A stretch of 14,895 bases of DNA. Source: CAYSCX01 sp964429575. Its GTDB lineage: Bacteria; Desulfobacterota; Binatia; Binatales; Binataceae. Both the position numbers and the translations under genes were made by a program. The notes below the pieces were generated by a model. It ran no database searches. It had not been told where the DNA came from and saw nothing but the letters and a program-made list of their open reading frames with translations. Of the stretch, positions 1-6,150 are shown one piece after another. Each line of letters starts with the position of its first letter. Position 1 is the stretch's first letter. Location: assembly GCA_964429575.1 (NCBI GenBank), contig CAYSCX010000049.1:1-14895 (forward strand), in the 5' to 3' direction.

Positions 1-1
1 C

Positions 2-97
2 GCCGACGCACAGACTCAACCCGCCGTGCAGACCGTGATGCACGATCGCAACTTCGCATCGCACCTGCTGCTGCCGGTGATCCCCGCCCGCCGCTAG
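2..97 (+). CDS. C-terminal fragment of an unidentified protein (open at window edge)
   Basis: An open frame enters from the left edge and ends at a TAG at 95-97, giving 31 residues that finish LLLPVIPARR. It has no family signature I recognise. Support is only that the frame is open to the edge and that the stop is followed by the hairpin-rich spacer that elsewhere in this window follows genes. It could equally be a chance open frame, so this is a low-confidence call. Confidence 0.35.
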   Translation, partial: ADAQTQPAVQTVMHDRNFASHLLLPVIPARR

Positions 98-125
98 TTT
101 CGCCTCCTGCTTCTCTCTTCGCAGC

Positions 126-143
126 GGCGCACGGCTGTGCGCC
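126..143. repeat. REP-like palindrome, family A, copy 1
   Basis: GGCGCAC-GGCT-GTGCGCC forms a 7-bp stem with a GGCT loop. It is the first of five related elements (126-143, 255-278, 1088-1107, 1135-1154, 5972-5991). It lies 28 nt past the first stop codon, between genes. Confidence 0.7.
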
Positions 144-155
144 CTCTCCCTCCTC

Positions 156-200
156 ACCTCTCCCCGGGGGAGAGGTCGCCGAACACTCTTGGGTTCGGCG
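156..200. repeat. Two adjacent inverted repeats in the spacer
   Basis: Positions 156-165 (ACCTCTCCCC) pair with 167-176 (GGGGAGAGGT) around a single G. Immediately after, 177-184 (CGCCGAAC) pairs with 193-200 (GTTCGGCG) around an 8-nt loop. The CCTCTCCC/GGGAGAGG arm resembles the hairpins at 6053-6078 and 14506-14529. The rest of the 98-325 spacer holds only family A hairpins; I see no gene in it. Confidence 0.55.
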
Positions 201-254
201 GGTGAGGGTCGCATGACGCTCGCCACCTTGCTCCTACCCCTCTCCCTCTTCCGT

Positions 255-285
255 AAGGGCGCACGGCTGTGCGCCCTTATTTTTT
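255..285 (+). terminator. Family A palindrome, copy 2, with T-tract: probable intrinsic terminator
   Basis: AAGGGCGCAC (255-264) pairs with GTGCGCCCTT (269-278) around a GGCT tetraloop, and the stem runs into a T-rich stretch ending in TTTTTT (280-285). This is the layout of a rho-independent terminator for + strand transcription. It covers the ATG at 269 that would otherwise be taken as the start of the following nuclease gene. Confidence 0.6.
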
Positions 286-325
286 CCTCTTGGAACGCTC
301 CGCATGCTTCGTTTACCCTCGATCC

Positions 326-1033
326 GTGCCTGAAAAAGGACCCACCCGCACCTCGATCGCGCCGCTCGTTGCGCTGACGCTCCTGCTTCTCACCGCGACC
401 GCCGCATTCGCCCAGACTTTCACTGGCCGCGTCGTCAAGGTCTTCGACGGCGACTCCTTCATCGCACGCGACTACCTCGACCGTAACGAAAATGTTCGGA
501 TCGGCGCCATCGACGCGCCCGAGCGCTTCCAGGCTTTCGCCGATCGCTCGCGCGCGAATCTCTCTCGTCTCATCTACAACGAAATCGTCGTGGTCGAATG
601 GACCAAGCGCGACAAGTACGGGCGCATTGTCGGGAAGGTTCTGCGCGACGGCCGCGACGCGGGTCTCGAGCAGGTGCGCGCCGGTCTCGCGTGGCACTTC
701 AAGGAATACGAGGGCGAGCAGTCCTCTACAGATCGTGCACTCTATGCCGCCGCCGACTCAGCGGCTCGCGCGGCTCACGCCGGACTCTGGGTCGAAGGAA
801 AACCGATTCCACCGTGGGATTTCCGGCATCATCGCGCGGCTGCCAGCCCCGCCGCGACGTCAGCCGCGGCGTCTCAGGCCACCGGTGCCGTTCGCGGCAA
901 CTCCCGAAGTCACATCTATCACTGGCCCGGATGCCCCAACTACGACGATGTCTCCGCGCGAAACCGCGTCGCCTTTCCCGATTCCGCCGCCGCCGAGGCC
1001 GCCGGCTTCCGCCCCGCCCGCAACTGCAACTGA
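326..1033 (+). CDS. Exported thermonuclease-family (SNase-like) protein
   Basis: Predicted secreted or periplasmic nuclease of the staphylococcal nuclease fold, which hydrolyses DNA/RNA with Ca2+. From the GTG at 326 the protein is 235 aa: a short basic N-terminus, a hydrophobic signal segment (about residues 10-29, ending TAAFAQ), then the SNase domain. Family active-site positions are visible: the DGDS motif (41-44), Arg58, Asp63 and Glu66 (in IDAPE), and Arg100 in the YGR motif. The C-terminus carries a separate small module with HWPGCPNY, NRVAF and a final NC, as seen fused to some SNase proteins; its Cys/His content suggests metal binding, but that is inference. The frame also opens at ATG 269, but that start lies inside a terminator-like hairpin and would put about 29 extra residues ahead of the signal peptide. 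No good Shine-Dalgarno is visible for either start. Confidence 0.85.
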   Translation: MPEKGPTRTSIAPLVALTLLLLTATAAFAQTFTGRVVKVFDGDSFIARDYLDRNENVRIGAIDAPERFQAFADRSRANLSRLIYNEIVVVEWTKRDKYGRIVGKVLRDGRDAGLEQVRAGLAWHFKEYEGEQSSTDRALYAAADSAARAAHAGLWVEGKPIPPWDFRHHRAAASPAATSAAASQATGAVRGNSRSHIYHWPGCPNYDDVSARNRVAFPDSAAAEAAGFRPARNCN

Positions 1034-1087
1034 TTGTCGCCTCGCCACACCGCCCCGTTGAATCTGCCCCTCTTTCTGTCCGCGTAG

Positions 1088-1107
1088 GGGCGCATCGCGA
1101 TGCGCCC
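1088..1107. repeat. Family A palindrome, copy 3 (perfect 20-bp palindrome)
   Basis: GGGCGCATCG-CGATGCGCCC is a perfect palindrome 54 nt downstream of the nuclease stop. With its flanks, 1083-1109 is identical over 27 nt to 5967-5993. A pyrimidine run follows, so it may help terminate the nuclease transcript. Confidence 0.7.
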
Positions 1108-1134
1108 TTCTCTGTTCCGGCTCCGTTCCCGTAG

Positions 1135-1154
1135 GGGCGTACGGCTGTGCGCCC
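1135..1154. repeat. Family A palindrome, copy 4
   Basis: GGGCGTAC-GGCT-GTGCGCCC. It has the GGCT loop of copies 1 and 2, with one G-T wobble in the stem (T1140 opposite G1149), and is followed by CTTCTTCTCC. It forms a tandem pair with copy 3 in the 1034-1271 spacer, which otherwise shows no gene. Confidence 0.65.
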
Positions 1155-1271
1155 TTCTTCTCCACTCCGCAGGCTGCTTCATTGACTGCCACTACCTCGA
1201 CCGTTAGCTCTGAGCGACCCCCCCGGGATCCTCGAAACACCACCGACTCATCGATTCGACGGAGAACATCC

Positions 1272-1775
1272 ATGAAGGTCCGCATTCTCACTGCGCTGTT
1301 CGCTGTCGGTGTGCTCACCGCCGCGCACGCATTGGCCGTCGACGCCAAACCCACGCCCGCCGCGAAAATCGAATTCGACGCGGCCCGCTACAGACTCGCA
1401 ACTAGCTCGCCGCGCGGAACACTATTCGAACGCTGGATGGAACTTACACCCGAGGAGTCGCGGAAGTTCTGGACCATCCTCGCCCGCTACGAGAACGAAC
1501 GTGATCGTCTCGTCACCGACCGCGCCGAATTGCTCAGCCAGTATGTCGAGTGGGCGCCTAACATGAACGCCGAGGATTACGGCAAGAGCGTTCATGCGTC
1601 CGCCGACACGCAGATGCGTGCGATCAATCTGCGGATGAAGTACTTCGACCTGTTCGCGGAGCGGATCAATCTCCGCGTCGCTGGCCGCTTCGCGCAAATC
1701 GACGACTACATAGCGACCGCCCAGCGCCTCGAGTTGCTCCAGAACCTGAACATCACGGTCAATCCAAAACGCTAA
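1272..1775 (+). CDS. Small exported protein of unknown function (Spy/LTXXQ-like architecture)
   Basis: The ATG at 1272 is preceded by GGAG (1261-1264) at a good distance and begins a clear signal peptide (MKVRILTALFAVGVLTAAHA, residues 1-20). The frame is open further upstream to 1182, but that part is not signal-like. The mature part of about 145 aa is charged and almost entirely helical in appearance: a MELTPEE segment followed by FWTILARYENERDRL, then further amphipathic helices. This LTPEE-x-x-x-FW layout is common in small periplasmic helical proteins of the Spy/CpxP-like type, which buffer envelope stress or act as chaperones. That comparison rests on architecture only and the function is unknown. 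No catalytic motif, cysteine or membrane segment beyond the signal is visible. It lies 25 nt upstream of the next gene, so the two may be cotranscribed. Confidence 0.75.
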   Translation: MKVRILTALFAVGVLTAAHALAVDAKPTPAAKIEFDAARYRLATSSPRGTLFERWMELTPEESRKFWTILARYENERDRLVTDRAELLSQYVEWAPNMNAEDYGKSVHASADTQMRAINLRMKYFDLFAERINLRVAGRFAQIDDYIATAQRLELLQNLNITVNPKR

Positions 1776-1800
1776 CCCCGAGAAGGCCGCGCGCACCTCG

Positions 1801-2157
1801 ATGAGCGATCGCACCGACAACTGGAAGGCCGCATGGGAGAGCCGCGACGTCGACCGCATCGCCGCGATGTACGCTCCCGACTCGACCCACGAAAGCGCGG
1901 TCGTCGCGCGAGTGATGCCGGAAATGGGTCGCACCAGGCTCGATGGCCGCGACGAAATCCGCGAGTACTTCCGACGCGCCCTCCAGCGCTACACTGAACT
2001 CCGCTTCGAAATCATTTCCGTCACCGAGACCGGCCATCGCGCCGCGATTGAATATCTGCGCCACTCGAACCTCGACCGCCAGAATCCGCCGCGTGTCCTT
2101 GAACTCGTCCAGTGGAGCGGCCCGCTCATTTCCGCGGTGCGCGTCTTTCACTTCTGA
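1801..2157 (+). CDS. NTF2-fold (SnoaL-like) small protein
   Basis: 118-aa protein matching the SnoaL-like/nuclear transport factor 2 pattern: N-terminal helix with the pattern W-x3-W-x-SRDVDRIAAMYAPD, then a GRDEIREYFRRAL segment, then beta strands (LRFEIISV, AAIEYLRH, VLELVQW). This fold forms a cone-shaped cavity used by ketosteroid-isomerase-like enzymes, polyketide cyclases and many ligand-binding proteins of unknown role. The short length, lacking extra domains, is normal for the family. No signal peptide, so it is probably cytoplasmic. The ATG at 1801 is 25 nt after the preceding stop; a GAGAAGG stretch lies rather far upstream (about 14 nt). Substrate cannot be inferred. Confidence 0.75.
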   Translation: MSDRTDNWKAAWESRDVDRIAAMYAPDSTHESAVVARVMPEMGRTRLDGRDEIREYFRRALQRYTELRFEIISVTETGHRAAIEYLRHSNLDRQNPPRVLELVQWSGPLISAVRVFHF

Positions 2158-2173
2158 CGACCAGTCCGCCGCC

Positions 2174-2207
2174 AAGTTCATGGATGAACTACTTCATCCC
2201 TGAACTT
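2174..2207 (+). terminator. Strong intergenic hairpin, terminator-like without a U-tract
   Basis: AAGTTCA (2174-2180) pairs with TGAACTT (2201-2207) and GGATGAA (2182-2188) pairs with TTCATCC (2193-2199), with one T/C mismatch between them and a CTAC loop. It starts 17 nt after the NTF2-like gene's stop. No run of T follows, so termination is plausible but not assured. Confidence 0.5.
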
Positions 2208-2311
2208 CTTCAGCCTTTACGAAATTTCGCCGCTGTGCGACGCTTCCCCGATTGAACACTTTCGACTTCGGGGAAATGCTCCGCGCGAACCCCAAAAATT
2301 ACGGAACAAAG

Positions 2312-2355
2312 CTACCGGCGGTAGCTCATCGGTTCCCACCCACTACCGGTGGTAT
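2312..2355. promoter_or_regulatory. Pair of matching dyads upstream of eutB (candidate operator)
   Basis: CTACCGGCGGTAG (2312-2324) and CTACCGGTGGTAT (2343-2355) are each inverted repeats (TACC/GGTA) and also direct repeats of each other, offset by 31 bp, about three helical turns. They lie 24-67 nt before the eutB start. A weak TTGAAC (2252-2257) with a 17-nt spacer to AATGCT (2275-2280) would put the dyads just downstream of a promoter. The rest of the 2158-2378 spacer shows a short GGGGAA/TTCCCC-type hairpin (2244-2250 with 2269-2275) and no gene. Confidence 0.45.
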
Positions 2356-2378
2356 GTTTTCGTGATGCGCTCTCGCTG

Positions 2379-3755
2379 ATGAAACTCAAAACCACGCTGT
2401 TCGGCGCTACCTACGCGTTCCGTTCCCTCAACGATCTCCTCGGCCGCGCCAACGAGGCGCGCTCCGGCGATGAACTAGCCGGCGTCGCCGCCCGCACCGA
2501 ACGTGAGCGCGTCGCCGCCAAGATGGTGCTCGCCGATTTGACGTTGAACGATCTCCGCGAGAACCCGGTGGTCCCGTACGAGCGCGACGAGGTCACCCGC
2601 GTCATCGACGACGCCCTCGACCGCCGCGCATTCGCGCGCGTCCGTAACCGCACTGTCGGCGAGTTCCGCGAATGGCTCCTCGATGACGACACCTCCGGCG
2701 ATGACATCGCGGCCGCCGGCCGTGGCCTCACCGCCGAGATGGCCGCCGCGGTCGCGAAGCTATGCTCGAATCTCGACCTCATCACGATCGCCGAGAAGGT
2801 CCGCGTCGTCACCCGCGCGCGCACGACCATCGGCCTGCGCGGCCGCCTCTCGACTCGCCTGCAACCAAATCACCCGCGCGACGACCCTGCCGGAATCGCC
2901 GCCGCGATCTACGAGGGTCTCGCCTACGCGACCGGCGACGCGCTCATCGGCATCAACCCGTGCATCGATGAACCCGACAATCTGCGCCGCCTGCTCGAAA
3001 CCATCGCCGACATCATCGACCGCACCGGCGTACCCACTCAGAACTGCGTGCTCGGACATCTGACCACGCAGATGCGCGCGCTCGAGCAGGGTGCCCCAAT
3101 TGACATCCTCTTTCAGAGCCTCGCGGGCACCGAGAAGGCGTGCCGGGCGTTCGGCGTTGACGTCGCGATGCTCGATGAGGGCGCCGCCGCGATTCGCGAG
3201 CGCGGCGCGTTGCGCGCGCCGAACCTCATGTACTTCGAGACCGGGCAGGGATCCGAACTATCCGCGGGCGCGCACGAGGGCGCCGACCAGGTGACGCTCG
3301 AGGCGCGCTGTTACGGCCTCGCGCGCCGCTATTCCCCGCTGCTCGTCAACACCGTCGTCGGCTTCATCGGCCCGGAGTATCTCTACGACGCGAAGCAGAT
3401 CACGCGCGCCGGCCTCGAGGATCACATGATGGGCAAGCTGCTCGGCGTCCCGCACGGCGCCGATGCGTGTTACACGAACCACGCGCGCGCCGATCAAAAC
3501 GATTGCGAAAACCTCGCGATGCTGCTAGCCGCCGCCGGCTGCAATTACTTCATGGCCGTGCCGATGGGCGACGACGTGATGCTCTCCTACCAATCTACGA
3601 GCTACCACGATGCTGCCGCGCTGCGCGCAGTGCTCGGCCTTCGGCCCGCGCCCGAGTTCGAGCGATGGTGCGAGCGCCGCGGAATTCTCAAGAACGGCCG
3701 CCTCACCCGCCGCGCCGGCGACCCCGCCCTCGTAATGCCCCGCCGCGCCGCATGA
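2379..3755 (+). CDS. eutB: Ethanolamine ammonia-lyase large subunit (EutB)
   Basis: Large subunit of the adenosylcobalamin-dependent enzyme that converts ethanolamine to acetaldehyde and ammonia (EC 4.3.1.7). The 458-aa product follows the E. coli EutB sequence along its whole length, from MKLKTTLFG to the C-terminal RAGDP. With the ATG at 2379 the residues known to contact substrate in E. coli fall at the same numbers: Arg160 and Gln162 (RLQPN), Asn193 (GINP), Glu287 (FETGQGS) and Asp362. This exact register is why I chose 2379 over a GTG at 2349, which would add ten unrelated residues and sit in a candidate operator. No clear Shine-Dalgarno is seen. It overlaps eutC by 4 nt. No microcompartment shell, EutA reactivase or aldehyde dehydrogenase gene is present in the window, so acetaldehyde is presumably handled elsewhere. 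Confidence 0.97.
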   Translation: MKLKTTLFGATYAFRSLNDLLGRANEARSGDELAGVAARTERERVAAKMVLADLTLNDLRENPVVPYERDEVTRVIDDALDRRAFARVRNRTVGEFREWLLDDDTSGDDIAAAGRGLTAEMAAAVAKLCSNLDLITIAEKVRVVTRARTTIGLRGRLSTRLQPNHPRDDPAGIAAAIYEGLAYATGDALIGINPCIDEPDNLRRLLETIADIIDRTGVPTQNCVLGHLTTQMRALEQGAPIDILFQSLAGTEKACRAFGVDVAMLDEGAAAIRERGALRAPNLMYFETGQGSELSAGAHEGADQVTLEARCYGLARRYSPLLVNTVVGFIGPEYLYDAKQITRAGLEDHMMGKLLGVPHGADACYTNHARADQNDCENLAMLLAAAGCNYFMAVPMGDDVMLSYQSTSYHDAAALRAVLGLRPAPEFERWCERRGILKNGRLTRRAGDPALVMPRRAA

Positions 3756-4540
3756 TGCGAACGCGCGTAGCATCGCTTCCCCGCCTCCGCGCCGGCTTCC
3801 GCGCTGCGATGCGCCGCACACCAGCGCGCCTCGGCGTCGGCCGCGCGGGCCCGCGCTACACCACAGACGCGCTGCTCCGCTTGCGCGCCGACCATGCGCG
3901 CGCCGTCGATGCTGTCATGACCGTGGTCGCACCCGGCTTCGCTCGCCGCAACGGACTCATCGAGGTGCAAAGCCGCGCCGCGACCCGTGAACAGTTCCTG
4001 TTGCGCCCAGAGCTTGGCCGCGCGCTTTGCGACGCTGACGTGTCGCGTCTCCGCCACATCTATGCGCGACGCCGCAGCGCGACGCCTTCCGTCCTCATCT
4101 GCGTCGGCGACGGCCTCTCATCCGCCGCCGTGGAGTCCAATGTGCCCCTGCTCCTGCGAGCGCTTCGCGCCAAGCTCTCGCGCCGCTTCCAACTGCTGCC
4201 ACCGCTTTTCGTCCGCAATGCGCGCGTACGCATCCAGGACCAAATCGGTGAGATCGCGCGCGCCGATGCCGTCGTGATGCTCGTTGGCGAGCGCCCCGGC
4301 CTCGCCACCGCGCAGAGCCTGAGTGCATACGTCATCTTTCGTCCGACGGGAAAATCCGCCGAACCCGATCGCACTGTCATCTCGAACATCCACCGCGGCG
4401 GCATAAAGTTGCCCGGCGCCTCGCGCAAAATCGCAATACTCATCAACGACGCGCTTCGCTTCCGCGCAAGCGGCGCAAAGCTCGCGCAACTGCTTTCCGG
4501 GCAAACGCGCCCGCGGCGCAAAACTGGCCGCACGCCGTGA
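3752..4540 (+). CDS. eutC: Ethanolamine ammonia-lyase small subunit (EutC)
   Basis: Small subunit of ethanolamine ammonia-lyase; with EutB it forms the heteromeric enzyme and contributes much of the adenosylcobalamin pocket. The 262-aa product shows the family's landmarks in order: GRAGPR (30-35) followed by ALLRLRADH, RPELGR (85-90), VGDGLSS (118-124), RVRIQDQIGEI, VGERPGL (178-184), then DRTVISNIHRGG (206-217). It starts at ATG 3752, whose ATGA overlaps the eutB stop, giving translational coupling; a second ATG follows at once at 3755. The frame is open far upstream inside eutB, but that part is an arginine-rich out-of-frame reading. The N-terminus is shorter than in E. coli EutC, and the C-terminus ends in a basic tail (RPRRKTGRTP). 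Confidence 0.95.
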   Translation: MMRTRVASLPRLRAGFRAAMRRTPARLGVGRAGPRYTTDALLRLRADHARAVDAVMTVVAPGFARRNGLIEVQSRAATREQFLLRPELGRALCDADVSRLRHIYARRRSATPSVLICVGDGLSSAAVESNVPLLLRALRAKLSRRFQLLPPLFVRNARVRIQDQIGEIARADAVVMLVGERPGLATAQSLSAYVIFRPTGKSAEPDRTVISNIHRGGIKLPGASRKIAILINDALRFRASGAKLAQLLSGQTRPRRKTGRTP

Positions 4541-4574
4541 TAACCACTAGGCTCAGCAGCGCGCTCTCACACTT

Positions 4575-4612
4575 GGTTCCCCTTCCCTTTAGGGAAGGGG
4601 TCAGGGGTTAGG
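4575..4612. repeat. Family B intergenic repeat, copy 1
   Basis: A 38-nt element identical to 6007-6044. It contains the perfect hairpin CCCCTTCCCT (4579-4588), TT loop, AGGGAAGGGG (4591-4600), then TCAGGGGTTAGG. It fills the gap between eutC and the next gene, 34 nt after the eutC stop. Confidence 0.75.
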
Positions 4613-4636
4613 TTGCTTGCAACCGCGACGACTCTA

Positions 4637-5050
4637 ATGTCTGACCGCGACGCCATCATCCGCGCGAACCGCGCCTTCTACGACGCGTTCCAGAGCCTCG
4701 ACACCGCCCGCATGGAGTCGGTGTGGCACAAAAATCCCGGCATCGTGTGCATCCATCCCGGTTGGCGGCGGCTCCGCGGCTGGGGGCCGATCATGACCAG
4801 TTGGGAGCGAATCTTCGACAACGTGTTCGAGATGGAGTTCCAGCTTGGCGAGACCGACGTGATGATCGGCGGCGACCTCGCCGTCGTCATCGTCGAGGAA
4901 AACCTGACGCAGCGCGGCTACGACGGCGTGTCAAAATCCCAGGTGCTCGCCACCAACCTCTTCCAACGTGTCGGCGACGAGTGGCTGATGGTGCTGCACC
5001 ATGGCTCGCCGGTTCTCGCGCCGCCCGACAACGAGCCGCCGCTTCAATGA
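4637..5050 (+). CDS. NTF2-fold / SnoaL-like protein (DUF4440-type)
   Basis: 137-aa protein of the SnoaL-like NTF2 superfamily: N-terminal helix (RDAIIRANRAFYDAFQSLD), a WHKNP...CIHPGW segment and a RGWGPIMTSWERIF helix, then strands carrying EMEFQL, VMIGGDLAVVIVEENL and a C-terminal WLMVLHHGSPV. The WH..P / HPGW / WLMVLHHGS pattern is typical of the SnoaL-like proteins annotated as nuclear transport factor 2 family. The ATG at 4637 is chosen because MSDRDAIIRAN is a normal family start; a TTG at 4613 would begin inside the family B repeat. The VOC gene begins 21 nt downstream, so the two are likely cotranscribed. Ligand or reaction unknown. Confidence 0.82.
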   Translation: MSDRDAIIRANRAFYDAFQSLDTARMESVWHKNPGIVCIHPGWRRLRGWGPIMTSWERIFDNVFEMEFQLGETDVMIGGDLAVVIVEENLTQRGYDGVSKSQVLATNLFQRVGDEWLMVLHHGSPVLAPPDNEPPLQ

Positions 5051-5071
5051 GCGGCCGCGAACAGGAACGCC

Positions 5072-5944
5072 ATGCTGATGCGCGTTGACCGCGTCCAGAT
5101 TGCGGTGCGCGACCTCGCCGCCGCTGAACGCATCGTCGCCGACACATTCGCCGGAGAAACGCTTCGCAGCGACGACGTCGCCCCGCTCGCCGCCCGCCGC
5201 GTGACCGTGCAGGCCGGCGCCAGCCTCATTGAATTGCTGCAACCCGCCGGCGCCGGCCCAGTGCGCGATTTCGTGGAGCGATGGGGTGGCGGGTTGTTCG
5301 CCGCGGGCTTCTCTGTTTCCGATCTCGATTCGGCCGCGCGGCAGCTCGAGCGCGAACGCTTGAACTTCACGCCGTCAAATGGACAGTTGTTCCTCGACCC
5401 GTCCGCGACCTTTGGCATGCGCACCGTCCTGAGTACGCACCATGAGCGTCGGCCGCTCGGAATGATTCGATGGATCTACGAAGTCACCAACGTGGTCGGC
5501 GATTGGCGCGCCGCGGCGCAACACTATGCGCGCATCTTCGCGCTCGACGCTTCCCGCTTTGTGCCGATCACCAGCGGAGAGTTTGGTTACACCGGCACAC
5601 TCACGATGTTCGATTCGCCCGCGCGCCTCGACCGCATCGAAATCTCGCAGATCACCGACCCCGCCCGCGCGATGGGCCGCTTCCATCAAAAGCGCGGCGA
5701 CTCGCTCTACATGTTCTACGTTGAGGCTGACGATGTGACGGCGCTCGCCCGCCGCCTCGATTCACGCAGCGCGCGCTACGCGGCGGGGCGCAACGACGAT
5801 GCGGGCCTCGCTGGCATCTTCATCCACCCGACCGCTTTCCTTGGAGTGCTGGTCGGCGTTAGCCGCACCGAGAATGCGTGGCTCTGGTCCGGTGACCCCG
5901 AACGCGCCCACCGCGCCGCCGCCACTCGCTCCGCCCGCCGGTAA
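5072..5944 (+). CDS. Two-module VOC (glyoxalase/bleomycin-resistance/dioxygenase fold) protein
   Basis: 290-aa protein with two vicinal-oxygen-chelate modules. Module 1 starts VDRVQIAVRDLAAAERIVADTF and contains SLIELLQP; module 2 starts WIYEVTNVVGDWRAAAQHYARIF, with DRIEISQI and a closing HPTAFLGVLVGV strand. VOC enzymes bind a divalent metal through residues on these strands. Here the histidine usual at the first strand (H-x-x-x-V) is replaced by Gln in RVQIAV, while the Glu in SLIELLQP is present, so metal binding may be altered. The family includes methylmalonyl-CoA epimerases, glyoxalases and dioxygenases; the substrate here cannot be told. Starts are ATG 5072 or ATG 5078 (MLM). It lies 21 nt after the NTF2-like gene and converges on sat across a hairpin-rich spacer. 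Confidence 0.75.
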   Translation: MLMRVDRVQIAVRDLAAAERIVADTFAGETLRSDDVAPLAARRVTVQAGASLIELLQPAGAGPVRDFVERWGGGLFAAGFSVSDLDSAARQLERERLNFTPSNGQLFLDPSATFGMRTVLSTHHERRPLGMIRWIYEVTNVVGDWRAAAQHYARIFALDASRFVPITSGEFGYTGTLTMFDSPARLDRIEISQITDPARAMGRFHQKRGDSLYMFYVEADDVTALARRLDSRSARYAAGRNDDAGLAGIFIHPTAFLGVLVGVSRTENAWLWSGDPERAHRAAATRSARR

Positions 5945-5971
5945 CTCTGTTGCCTCTCCCTCTTACCGTAG

Positions 5972-5991
5972 GGGCGCATCGCGATGCGCCC
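5972..5991. repeat. Family A palindrome, copy 5 (perfect 20-bp palindrome)
   Basis: GGGCGCATCG-CGATGCGCCC, identical to 1088-1107, with 27 nt identical including flanks (5967-5993). It lies 27 nt after the VOC stop between convergent genes, followed by TTTCTT, and could terminate from either side. Confidence 0.7.
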
Positions 5992-6006
5992 TTTCTTCCC
6001 GCTCCG

Positions 6007-6044
6007 GGTTCCCCTTCCCTTTAGGGAAGGGGTCAGGGGTTAGG
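6007..6044. repeat. Family B intergenic repeat, copy 2
   Basis: Identical over 38 nt to 4575-4612, including the CCCCTTCCCT/AGGGAAGGGG hairpin (6011-6020 with 6023-6032) and the TCAGGGGTTAGG tail. Confidence 0.75.
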
Positions 6045-6052
6045 CCGTCTGT

Positions 6053-6078
6053 ACCCTCTCCCTGTCCTGGGAGAGGGT
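6053..6078. repeat. Family C hairpin between convergent genes
   Basis: ACCCTCTCCC (6053-6062) pairs with GGGAGAGGGT (6069-6078) around TGTCCT, followed by GAGGGAGAGGGC. It directly follows the family B copy, so the 5945-6150 spacer is a row of three hairpins between the convergent VOC and sat genes. Nothing else is seen there. Confidence 0.6.
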
Positions 6079-6150
6079 GAGGGAGAGGGCGCCTCAGTAT
6101 CCCGTCGGCCGGGGCGAAATTGTTGCGGTTGGAGGAGACCGCGCTCTGCG

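Noticed and set aside
860..1354. Open frame on the - strand (164 codons)
   Set aside because: It spans the nuclease C-terminus, two palindromic repeats and the next gene's start. Its sequence is partly the translation of the repeats.
2349..2378. GTG 2349 as the eutB start
   Set aside because: It overlaps a candidate operator and adds ten unrelated residues, whereas ATG 2379 places active-site residues at exactly the E. coli numbers.
2208..2378. Cobalamin riboswitch ahead of the B12-dependent eutBC
   Set aside because: I looked for the B12-box core and related conserved segments and found none; only a short hairpin and the two dyads are there.
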